Positions 5,884 through 12,333 of a stretch of 16,041 bases of DNA are shown here, in pieces (position 1 is the first letter of the stretch; the number at the start of each line of letters is the position of its first letter). The notes under the pieces are model-generated. The model made no database searches and was not told where the DNA came from. It worked only from the letters and a program-made list of their open reading frames with translations. Origin of the DNA: JBAZOD01 sp041648955 (GTDB lineage Bacteria; Patescibacteriota; Patescibacteriia; Patescibacteriales; JAQTRU01); contig JBAZOD010000020.1 in NCBI GenBank assembly GCA_041648955.1, positions 1 through 16,041 on the forward strand. Reading direction: 5' to 3'. A program made the position numbers and the translations under genes.

Positions 5884-6744
5884 TTATTTTATTAAATCCT
5901 TATATCTCTTAACCGAGAGTTCAAGATATTTCTTTTCTAAATCAATACCAATAAATTTACGACCATTAAGAGCACAAGCTAAACCAGTGGTGGACGATCC
6001 GGAAAATGGATCTATGACCAAATCACCCTTATCAGTACTAGCCATAACAATACGAACCAATAGATCTATTGGCTTTTGGGTCGGGTGCTTGCCAAATTTT
6101 TTTTCAGCCGGTTTCGGCGTACCCATAGACCAAACACTGCGCATTTGCAGATTAGGCTTTTTCAAAAAGTCTTCCGGCCAATTACCATTTTTCATTAAAT
6201 CGTAATTGAATTTATGCTTAGTAGTTATCGGTTTTCCTGTTTTAGGATGGACTAGTTCTTTTCTCGCCCAGATTAAAGTTTCATGGCTAGCCGTAAAGAA
6301 ACGACAGCTTAGGTTTGGCGAGGCATTTGGCTTAAACCAGGCAATATCATTTAAAATATGGAATTTGCTAACTTGAAGGGCAAATCCACATTGATAAATA
6401 GAGTGATAAGTACCAGAAATCCAAATAGTACCTCCGGGCTTTAAAACTCTATGACAAGCTTTAATCCAGGCTAACTGAAATTCAAAGTCTTTCTTTAGAC
6501 CATTACTAACGTCCCATTCGCCTTTATTAACGCTAACCATACGGCCGGCGTGGACTGAAAAACCACCATTAGATAATAAATATGGCGGATCGGCGAATAT
6601 CATATCAACCGAATTTTCCGGTAGAGTAGCTAAAAATTCCAAGCTATTAGCTTGGTATAATTTGAAATCTTTATCCTTAAAAAATGGATCTAACATTTTT
6701 TTGCTTTTTTTCTTGGTTTTTACGGCCTTTTTTGAGGTAGTCAT
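5884..6744 (-). CDS. DpnA-like beta-class adenine-N6 DNA methyltransferase
   Basis: This enzyme should methylate adenine N6 using S-adenosylmethionine and protect host DNA from the neighbouring nuclease. Motif order is that of the beta class: catalytic DPPY at residues 52-55 (IFADPPYLLSNGG), the recognition region in the middle, then HPTQKP (220-225) and cofactor motif I DPFSGSSTTG (245-254). VSVNKGEWD and NASPNLSCRFFTASHETLIWA closely match DpnA of the DpnII system as I recall it, so GATC specificity is plausible but unproven. The first 16 residues are Lys/Thr-rich and may be a nonconserved extension; Met17 is an alternative start. It is first in the operon, with a promoter at 6796-6824. Confidence 0.9.
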   Translation of the reverse strand: MTTSKKAVKTKKKSKKMLDPFFKDKDFKLYQANSLEFLATLPENSVDMIFADPPYLLSNGGFSVHAGRMVSVNKGEWDVSNGLKKDFEFQLAWIKACHRVLKPGGTIWISGTYHSIYQCGFALQVSKFHILNDIAWFKPNASPNLSCRFFTASHETLIWARKELVHPKTGKPITTKHKFNYDLMKNGNWPEDFLKKPNLQMRSVWSMGTPKPAEKKFGKHPTQKPIDLLVRIVMASTDKGDLVIDPFSGSSTTGLACALNGRKFIGIDLEKKYLELSVKRYKDLIK

Positions 6745-6795
6745 ATTATAGCAAATTGGATATGAAGAAAAGATAAAGTCTTATTCTATGGCCTA

Positions 6796-6824
6796 ATTTT
6801 ACGATTTTTAAAGGGAAAAGTCAA
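6796..6824 (-). promoter_or_regulatory. Promoter of the modification operon
   Basis: On the minus strand TTGACT (6824-6819), 17-bp spacer, TAAAAT (6801-6796), start near 6789 and a leader of about 45 nt before the ATG at 6744. A TATAAT also lies just before the ATG but is too close to serve that start. Confidence 0.55.
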
Positions 6825-6879
6825 AGAGAGGCAATATCTTTAGACGCCCGACATGAGAGCTACCTATTATTTAATAAAA

Positions 6880-6900
6880 GTTATATAATTGGGATATAAC
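6880..6900. promoter_or_regulatory. Inverted repeat over -10 region, candidate operator
   Basis: GTTATAT (6880-6886) and ATATAAC (6894-6900) are perfect inverted arms 7 bp apart. TATAAT (6884-6889) overlaps the left arm and no good -35 precedes it. A bound repressor or activator here would control the ParB-like gene starting at 6911. Confidence 0.4.
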
Positions 6901-6910
6901 CTATAATAAT

Positions 6911-8254
6911 ATGGCAAACAAAATTGATTATAGTAAATGGAAGACTATAAGCGTCAAAGTGGTTAGCTTAAAACTTGATCCAGAGAATATAAGGCTTGAC
7001 ATAGAAAATAATGGGCAAGATGCTATTATAAATGATTTATTTATAAACGAGAAAGCTCTGGATGTGGTTAAAAGTATTGTGGAAGACGGCTTCTATCCGG
7101 ATGAATTACCCGTTGTGATAAAACACGGGAAAAATTATATGGTGATTGAGGGAAATAGAAGAATTTCTGCCCTTAAAGCTATTATTAACCCAGACATAGT
7201 TTCGTATTGCGCTGATAAAATTAAGAAGTTGGTTGAATCAAATAAATTTAAACCAATTCAAAATATTGAAGTTAAACTAGCACCAAGTAAAGAAAATGCG
7301 ATGGAATTATTGGCAATGAAGCACACAAAAAATTTGCGCAGACCATGGAAACCCTTAAGACAAGCCTATTTTTATTATGCGCAAATCCAAGCAGGAAAAA
7401 CTATTGAAGAATTAATTAAGCTTTATCCGAACGTAGATGTCCCTCAATTTGTTAGACGATGGGAAATGCATAAAATAGCAAAGTCTTTAAAATATCCGAA
7501 TGCGGATGTTGAAATAAAGGTTCACGACCAAAGAGATTTCCCAATTTCTACATTAGAGAGATTATACGATGATCAAAATTTTAAAAAATTTTTTGGCATT
7601 GAATTTAACGAAAACGGAGAGGTTAGAATATCATCAGAAAAAAAGAGTTTTGAAGAATCATTTGCGAAAGTAATTTCTGATATAGTTGATAATAAGTTAA
7701 ATTCTCGTATCATTAATGACAGTAAAGCCAAAATAAAATATTTAAGCACAATACAAAAACCAGAAGAAACGCCTGGTAAATCGGTTATCACTAGTAAGAG
7801 CTTTACTCCAAAAAAAGTTGAACCACCAAAAAAAATCGGTAGCTTGATACCATCGGATATGACATGCACGCTTTCTTCAAAAGGGGTTCAAAAAATTTTT
7901 GATGAACTGAGAGCAATTAATTATAATAAATTCCCTAACGCAACAGCAGATTTGCTCAGAACATTTCTGGAATGTTCCATAAAAGCTTATTATATTGATA
8001 AAAAAGACGAAATAAAGAAAACCGGCTTTGTCTATCTAAAAGATGCATTGGAAAAATTTATTAAAGATCCTAATACACCTAAACGATTACAGTCGGTTGC
8101 TAGCACTGTTCGTGATAGTAATGATTTTTGCCCACAAAATAAAAACTTTTTAAATGGAGTAAATCATAATCCAGATATGTTCGCCGTTGGCAAAGAAGTT
8201 GAGACTATTTGGGCTAAATTAGAGTCAATATTTAGACATATTCTTAACCCTTAA
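6911..8254 (+). CDS. ParB/Srx-fold protein with helical C-terminus
   Basis: A 447-aa protein. The N-terminal 100 residues fit the ParB/Srx domain: LKLDPENIRLD near 20-30 and VIEGNRRISALKAI at 78-91, the arginine-rich nucleotide-binding box. It lies far from any parA. The middle is basic and mixed helical. The C-terminal region (about 325-447) is helical, with LLRTFLECSIKAYYIDKKDE and FLNGVNHNPDMF, and resembles HEPN/Abi-like helical domains found at the end of some defence proteins; that comparison is weak. The D12 methyltransferase starts 2 nt after its stop, so the two are one unit. A role in DNA recognition or nuclease activity linked to methylation is inferred. No Shine-Dalgarno; ATG at 6911 follows a candidate operator. 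Confidence 0.75.
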   Translation: MANKIDYSKWKTISVKVVSLKLDPENIRLDIENNGQDAIINDLFINEKALDVVKSIVEDGFYPDELPVVIKHGKNYMVIEGNRRISALKAIINPDIVSYCADKIKKLVESNKFKPIQNIEVKLAPSKENAMELLAMKHTKNLRRPWKPLRQAYFYYAQIQAGKTIEELIKLYPNVDVPQFVRRWEMHKIAKSLKYPNADVEIKVHDQRDFPISTLERLYDDQNFKKFFGIEFNENGEVRISSEKKSFEESFAKVISDIVDNKLNSRIINDSKAKIKYLSTIQKPEETPGKSVITSKSFTPKKVEPPKKIGSLIPSDMTCTLSSKGVQKIFDELRAINYNKFPNATADLLRTFLECSIKAYYIDKKDEIKKTGFVYLKDALEKFIKDPNTPKRLQSVASTVRDSNDFCPQNKNFLNGVNHNPDMFAVGKEVETIWAKLESIFRHILNP

Positions 8255-8256
8255 AA

Positions 8257-9117
8257 ATGAGAGTGGATATTCCTAAAACAAAAAGATATACATATAGTCC
8301 CCTTAGATATCCTGGTGGCAAGGCCGCCTTATTTTGTTTAGTGGATGATATTATAAAGCAAAATAAACTCGAAAATGTTGTCTATGTCGAACCATTCGCC
8401 GGCGGTGCCGGAGTTGCCTTGGCATTATTAATGCTGGAAAAGGTTAATAAAATAATTATAAATGACTTTGACAGGGCTATTTTTTCATTTTGGAAATCGA
8501 TCCTGAATCATACCGACAAATTTATTAATAAAATTAATACCACCCCAATAACAATCAAAGAGTGGAATAAACAAAAAGCTATATATTCAAATACAAGAAG
8601 TAAAGAATTTGAATTAGGATTTGCTACATTTTTTTTAAACAGAACAAATAGGTCTGGCATTTTAAATGCAGGGGCAATAGGTGGTGTTAAACAGCTAGGA
8701 GATTGGAAACTAGATGCAAGATTTAATAAAGAGGATTTAATCTCAAGAATAAAGAAAATTTCTTATTATAAAGACAGGATCTCAGTAAAAAATGAAGATG
8801 GAATTAAATTAGTAAAAAATTTAGTTAATAGAAAAAACTTGTTTATCTTTTTAGATCCACCTTACTATGATAAGGGGAGTTGTCTGTATTTAAATCACTA
8901 TAAGGATGAAAATCACAAAAAACTTGCCGATTTTTTAAACTCGAAAAATAATATGCATTGGATTCTAACATATGACAATGTTAAACCAATCCAAAACTTA
9001 TATTTAAAAAGAAAAAGCTATAAATTTTCACTAAATTATCATGCGAATGAAAGCAGGAAAGGGTCTGAATTGTTATTCTTATCCGATAGCTTAAAATTTA
9101 AACAAAAGAAAAATTAA
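8257..9117 (+). CDS. D12-class (Dam-like) adenine-N6 DNA methyltransferase
   Basis: An alpha-class adenine methyltransferase of 286 aa, the normal length. Visible in order: PLRYPGGK (15-22), motif I VEPFAGGAG (44-52) for S-adenosylmethionine binding, NDFD (69-72), the class box FFLNRTNRSGILN (125-137), and catalytic DPPYYDKG (200-207). The NRTNRSG box separates it from the DpnM/Dam branch, so it should not be assumed to recognise GATC. It is coupled to the ParB-like gene (2-nt gap). There is no obvious terminator before the next promoter at 9167. With the DpnA-like enzyme it gives the island two adenine methyltransferases of different classes. Confidence 0.9.
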   Translation: MRVDIPKTKRYTYSPLRYPGGKAALFCLVDDIIKQNKLENVVYVEPFAGGAGVALALLMLEKVNKIIINDFDRAIFSFWKSILNHTDKFINKINTTPITIKEWNKQKAIYSNTRSKEFELGFATFFLNRTNRSGILNAGAIGGVKQLGDWKLDARFNKEDLISRIKKISYYKDRISVKNEDGIKLVKNLVNRKNLFIFLDPPYYDKGSCLYLNHYKDENHKKLADFLNSKNNMHWILTYDNVKPIQNLYLKRKSYKFSLNYHANESRKGSELLFLSDSLKFKQKKN

Positions 9118-9166
9118 AATCCATTAGTTTTAAGATTTATTTAAATAATACCAACAAATCCGCCCA

Positions 9167-9195
9167 TTGATTCGCCCCTCAAAATCTGTTATACT
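9167..9195 (+). promoter_or_regulatory. Promoter of candidate small RNA
   Basis: TTGATT (9167-9172), 17-bp spacer, TATACT (9190-9195). The predicted start is near 9202, with no start codon of a convincing gene downstream until 9622. Confidence 0.55.
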
Positions 9196-9201
9196 ATCCC
9201 C

Positions 9202-9387
9202 ATAGACTTATTAAATAAAAATAATAAGGCAGGAAGATAAACCCTAGCTACGGCTAGTCAGATTACATCCACGAATTTAAACACGCAATCTTCAATATAA
9301 TTTGAGCAAAGTCTAGTCTTTGCCAACTTAACTAAAAACACGAGCCATATATCCGGATATATCGCTGGTGTTTTTTGTTTGGCAAAG
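9202..9387 (+). ncRNA. Candidate structured small RNA
   Basis: A promoter at 9167-9195 and a terminator-like hairpin at 9334-9376 bound a region of roughly 175-185 nt without a convincing ORF. Inside are CTAGC/GCTAG around TACG (near 9245), GCAAAG/CTTTGC near 9306-9323, and a long closing helix CTTTGCCAA (9318-9326) / TTGGCAAAG (9379-9387). The terminator hairpin includes the 16-bp palindrome ATATATCCGGATATAT (9347-9362) and ends in TTTTTT. I do not recognise the RNA class. Next to a rolling-circle initiator, a copy-control RNA is one guess. Confidence 0.45.
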
Positions 9388-9391
9388 TAAA

Positions 9392-9430
9392 CCGTCTGAG
9401 CGGAGTTCCTGCTAAGCTCCGCTCAGACGG
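9392..9430. repeat. 14-bp perfect hairpin upstream of rep
   Basis: CCGTCTGAGCGGAG (9392-9405) and CTCCGCTCAGACGG (9417-9430) around an 11-nt loop. No T-run follows, so it is not a typical terminator. Its right arm also can pair with TAACGCCGTC at 9608-9617, giving an alternative fold. Confidence 0.8.
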
Positions 9431-9617
9431 CGGTTATCGTCTTTGGTTGTTCCTTTGATGTAAACATAGACCGGTTCGCCACCCTGGTTTTTTCTTTTTC
9501 GGCGGATCCCAGTGGGGGAGCCGAAAAAGAAAAACAGGGGCGACCGGTAGTGTTATCCAAAGACAAAAAATGAGTGCCTACGTTATTAACTTGACTATAG
9601 GCACACTTAACGCCGTC
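9426..9617. other. Highly structured origin-like region before rep
   Basis: Nested inverted repeats: GACGGCGGTTA (9426-9436) / TAACGCCGTC (9608-9617); GTCTTTGG (9439-9446) / CCAAAGAC (9557-9564); ACCGGT (9470-9475) / ACCGGT (9543-9548); a perfect 15-bp stem 9489-9503 / 9520-9534; and a side hairpin GTGCCTA / TAGGCAC near 9574-9604. The set folds as a multi-branched structure ending a few bases before the rep start. Direct repeat D1 (9447-9468) sits at its base. This is what a double- or single-strand origin of a rolling-circle replicon would look like; that function is inferred. Confidence 0.55.
9447..9468 (+). repeat. Direct repeat flanking rep, copy 1
   Basis: 22 bp containing TTCCTTTGATGT, matching 10415-10436 at 21 of 22 positions (A/G difference), with a further TC-TCTTTG match upstream of both. 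One copy lies before and one after the rep gene. Confidence 0.85.
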
Positions 9618-9621
9618 CGCT

Positions 9622-10395
9622 ATGGAATACAAACCATTAGCTTATCGGCAAAAACTTATCAAATCGGGGGATTTGATAGAAATCTATTCTTATGAGCAGG
9701 CGATTAGAATTAATCACAAGCGAAAGAAACGAAGAAAACAAATAAAAGAAAAACCCAAAGAAGATGAGATAGATAAAAGGATAAAGAGCGACTTCTCGCT
9801 CCGGCGGACAAGAGCTAATATTGTCCGCCTGGTAAATTCCAACCCGGAGCTAAAGGTCTTTATAACTTTAACCTTTGATGACAAGAAATCGAGCGACAGC
9901 TCGTTTACGGATATAGCTAAATGTAATTTAATCTTTTCTAATTTTATTAAAAGATTAAAACGTTATTATCCTGATTTACTTTATCTGGCAGTGCCGGAAT
10001 TCCAAAGTGATTATTATTACCGCTCAAAAGTTCGAAAAGAAAACGGCGGAAATATCCATTATCACGTCTTATCTAATTTGCCCTATACGGCTAATAGCAG
10101 GTTAGCCGACTTATGGGGCTATGGCTTCGTTAATATCAATAACATCCGCCATGTATCTCGTGTTGGCCTCTACGTGGCCAAATACATTGCTAAAGAATTG
10201 TTTGACGGCCGTCTCAAAGGCAAGAAAAAAATCTTCTATTCTCGTCAGCTCAAACGCCCGGAAATAATCATTACCGGGCAGAAAGTAAAAGCATATCTAA
10301 ATAATCTCAAATCGCCCCCGGAGTTATTGCTTGATAAGCAGTATCATTCCGATTATGTCGGAGAGGTGCACTATCGCCTCTTAAAAGAAAGGTAG
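9622..10395 (+). CDS. HUH-family rolling-circle replication initiator (Rep)
   Basis: A 257-aa HUH endonuclease that should nick one DNA strand and stay bound through a tyrosine to start rolling-circle replication or transposition. The three Rep motifs are present: FITLTF (80-85), the metal-binding GGNIHYHVL with H146-Y-H148, and the catalytic helix VGLYVAKYIAK with Y184 and Y188. Two tyrosines three residues apart fit the Y2 class (plasmid/phage Rep, IS91-like) rather than one-tyrosine IS200/IS605 or REP-associated transposases. The region 31-55 is very basic. An in-frame TAG at 9598 rules out a longer N-terminus. No helicase domain follows. A structured region precedes it and direct repeats flank it. 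Confidence 0.85.
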   Translation: MEYKPLAYRQKLIKSGDLIEIYSYEQAIRINHKRKKRRKQIKEKPKEDEIDKRIKSDFSLRRTRANIVRLVNSNPELKVFITLTFDDKKSSDSSFTDIAKCNLIFSNFIKRLKRYYPDLLYLAVPEFQSDYYYRSKVRKENGGNIHYHVLSNLPYTANSRLADLWGYGFVNINNIRHVSRVGLYVAKYIAKELFDGRLKGKKKIFYSRQLKRPEIIITGQKVKAYLNNLKSPPELLLDKQYHSDYVGEVHYRLLKER

Positions 10396-10414
10396 AAAAA
10401 TGTCATCTTTGATT

Positions 10415-10436
10415 TTGTTCCTTTGATGTAGACATA
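10415..10436 (+). repeat. Direct repeat flanking rep, copy 2
   Basis: Second copy of the repeat at 9447-9468, starting 20 nt after the rep stop. This copy lacks the neighbouring hairpin, so the pair could be an origin and a termination-like site. Confidence 0.85.
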
Positions 10437-10451
10437 CAACAAACCAAAAAC

Positions 10452-10610
10452 ATGATAAGTCTGGACAGTTTCCGGAAGAATCTCGGCTCGCATGCCTCTG
10501 ATTATTCCGAAGAAGAGATTATCGCCATGAGGCGAGATCTCTATCAACTGGCCTATCTCGCCTATAACTATTACAGAAAAAATATCTATAAAAAACCAAT
10601 AAATAACTAA
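10452..10610 (+). CDS. Small conserved-looking ORF before recombinase (52 aa)
   Basis: Encodes a 52-aa protein starting MISLDSFRKNLGSHASDYSE and continuing EEIIAMRRDLYQLAYLAYNY, ending in a basic YKKPINN. It is mostly amphipathic helix with a YSEEEI turn. Small proteins of this pattern precede serine recombinases in related genomes as I remember them, which favours a real gene over chance, but no family name can be given. It lies between rep and the recombinase leader, with the recombinase promoter starting 6 nt after its stop. It may be a recombination directionality or regulatory factor; that is a guess. Confidence 0.6.
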   Translation: MISLDSFRKNLGSHASDYSEEEIIAMRRDLYQLAYLAYNYYRKNIYKKPINN

Positions 10611-10615
10611 TAATA

Positions 10616-10643
10616 TTGATTAAATATAAAAATATGCTAATAT
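10616..10643 (+). promoter_or_regulatory. Promoter of recombinase leader RNA
   Basis: TTGATT (10616-10621), 16-bp spacer, TAATAT (10638-10643). A start at G10651 is exactly the first base of the long inverted repeat GGACACAATT, which supports this promoter and the RNA boundaries. Confidence 0.55.
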
Positions 10644-10650
10644 CTTTAAT

Positions 10651-10790
10651 GGACACAATTCAAACGAAGTATAACATCCATTCTCAAATCATAATGACGG
10701 CGAATAGGTCGTTTTGATATAAAGAGAGCAGTGGCTGTTTCAGTTATACTTCGTATAATTGTGTCCAACAGTTTCACTGCTCTCTTTTTA
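10651..10790 (+). ncRNA. Leader RNA with two exclusive helices (attenuator-like)
   Basis: Helix 1 pairs 10651-10675 with 10743-10766: GGACACAATT and ACGAAGTATAAC are matched perfectly on both sides of a 2-3 nt internal loop. Helix 2 pairs AAAGAGAGCAGTG (10721-10733) with CACTGCTCTCTTT (10775-10787), extended by CTGTT/AACAG (10735-10739, 10767-10771), and is followed by TTTTTA, so it is a terminator. The right arm of helix 1 fills the terminator loop. The arms alternate left1-left2-right1-right2 with no linker between the right arms, so both full helices cannot form together. A smaller hairpin lies at 10689-10718. The recombinase starts 20 nt later. Confidence 0.65.
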
Positions 10791-10809
10791 ATTATTAACC
10801 AATAATCCT

Positions 10810-12333
10810 ATGCCAAAAGGAATTATCTATTACCGGGTTTCTACCGAAGACCAAGCGCAAAACGGTGTGAGCCTAGAACAACAGAAAAAATATTGTTTGG
10901 AATACGCCAAGAGCCATGATATTGAAATAATAAAATTATTTCACGATGACGGCGTATCCGCCAAAACTACCAACCGCAAAGGACTGCAGGAATTATTGAG
11001 CTACTGCCAAAATAATTATAAAAACATTGATTCGGTTATCGTCTATAAAATTGATAGACTTTCAAGAAACGTCAAAGACTATGCCACGATCTTAATGGCG
11101 TTAGAGGAATTAAAAATTAAGTTTATCTCTGCCACTGAAACAGTCGATAAGACGCCGAGTGGAAAATTAATCGGCACGATCATGGCTTCATTCGCTCAAT
11201 TTGATAACGATGTCCGGAGTGAACGGGTATCGTCTTGTATGTTGGAAAAGATTAAGCAGGGTATTTGGTGCTACAAAACCCCTCTCGGTTATTTAAACAG
11301 CCGTGATAACCAAAATAAAGCCATTATCGCCGTTGATAGACCAAGAGCTGACATAATTAAAATGGCTTTTGAAAAGTTTTCTACTGGAGCCTATCAAATG
11401 GAAGAAATAAGAAAACTGATGATTAAAGCCGGATTCAAGTCTTGGAAGAATAAAGAATTAAGCAATCAAACATTATTCAAAATTTTAACGGATAAATTCT
11501 ATATTGGGATTATGACTGTTAACGGCCAGGAGTATCCAGGAACACACGAACAAATAATTAATGAAACTATTTTTTATAAATGCCAAAGATATATTAATAA
11601 GGGCAATAAGGGCGACCGCATTTCCGCTAGTATGCCAAACGAAACCTTTCCGCTTCGTCATTTTATCCTTTGTCCAAACTGCCACCGACCGTTAACCGCT
11701 TGTATGTCTAAAAGCAAGAGCGGAAAACTGTATCCGTTTTATAAGTGCTATAACAAAGCCTGTCATGGCTATAAATCTATTTCTAAAGATAGACTAGAAG
11801 ACGAGTTTCATGACTTATTAAGAAGAATAACACCGAGCGAAGACGTCTTAAAGAATTTAAAAAAGATATTATTAGATGTCTTTAAAGAAAAAACAAACGA
11901 GGAGAATATAAATTCTAAATCTTCCAAAGAAAAACTGGCAATTCTCCAAACCGAAAAAACCAAGCTCATTGAAATGAAGAAAAAAGATTTATTGGATGAT
12001 GATGACTTTAAAAACGAAATGGAAAAAGTAAAACAAAATATTAATAATATCCAGGCTACCGCCTGCGATCAGCCGGCGTATGATAAGAATATCTTTAAAG
12101 AAGTAAATAAAGTTTTTAAAGTCTTATCCAATCTCGCTACCGTCTACCGCAAAGCCGATTATCAGGATAAACTCAAATATCAGTGTTTGATTTTTCCCGA
12201 AAAACCCGTTTTTGATTTTTCAGAAAATCGAACACCTAAACTTTCGCTAATTTTACAAACTAAAAAGGAACTAGCACATGCTAGTTCCCCGATAGTAGTC
12301 CCTAGGGGAATCGAACCCCTGTTAACAGGATGA
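10810..12333 (+). CDS. Large serine recombinase (site-specific integrase)
   Basis: Catalyses cut-and-rejoin of attachment sites through a serine-DNA bond. The resolvase domain (about 3-150) shows the catalytic serine in YYRVSTEDQ (Ser11), the arginine box KIDRLSRNVKD (80-90), and MASFAQFDNDVRSERV. A recombinase domain follows (about 155-270), then a zinc ribbon with Cys288-x2-Cys291 and Cys313-x4-Cys318, and a coiled coil near 370-425, typical of large serine integrases. The frame runs through the tRNA-Glu terminator (12262-12288) and into tRNA-Glu itself, so the last residues IVVPRGIEPLLTG are templated by the tRNA. The true element end is probably there. No Shine-Dalgarno; expression is likely set by the leader at 10651-10790. 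Confidence 0.9.
   Translation: MPKGIIYYRVSTEDQAQNGVSLEQQKKYCLEYAKSHDIEIIKLFHDDGVSAKTTNRKGLQELLSYCQNNYKNIDSVIVYKIDRLSRNVKDYATILMALEELKIKFISATETVDKTPSGKLIGTIMASFAQFDNDVRSERVSSCMLEKIKQGIWCYKTPLGYLNSRDNQNKAIIAVDRPRADIIKMAFEKFSTGAYQMEEIRKLMIKAGFKSWKNKELSNQTLFKILTDKFYIGIMTVNGQEYPGTHEQIINETIFYKCQRYINKGNKGDRISASMPNETFPLRHFILCPNCHRPLTACMSKSKSGKLYPFYKCYNKACHGYKSISKDRLEDEFHDLLRRITPSEDVLKNLKKILLDVFKEKTNEENINSKSSKEKLAILQTEKTKLIEMKKKDLLDDDDFKNEMEKVKQNINNIQATACDQPAYDKNIFKEVNKVFKVLSNLATVYRKADYQDKLKYQCLIFPEKPVFDFSENRTPKLSLILQTKKELAHASSPIVVPRGIEPLLTG
12262..12288 (-). terminator. tRNA-Glu terminator (inside recombinase 3' end)
   Basis: Perfect 9-bp stem GGAACTAGC / GCTAGTTCC with loop ACAT; on the minus strand it is followed by TTTTT. 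It begins 8 nt past the tRNA 3' end. Confidence 0.8.

Noticed and set aside
6911..8254. Chromosome or plasmid partition ParB
   Set aside because: No parA neighbour and no parS-like sites seen, the C-terminus is unlike partition ParBs, and it is coupled to a methyltransferase instead.
9570..9698. 42-aa ORF starting in the structured region and overlapping the rep start in another frame
   Set aside because: It mostly lies in rep and in hairpin arms, with no start signal or recognisable features.
9622..10395. IS200/IS605 or REP-associated single-tyrosine transposase
   Set aside because: The catalytic helix has two tyrosines (YVAKY) and the protein is longer than TnpA; Y2 Rep fits better.
10662..10757. 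loxP-like sequence in the inverted repeat (TATACTTCGTATAA resembles a lox arm)
   Set aside because: The matching arms are 67 bp apart rather than 8, and the adjacent recombinase is a serine enzyme, not Cre-like. The match is better explained by the RNA helix.
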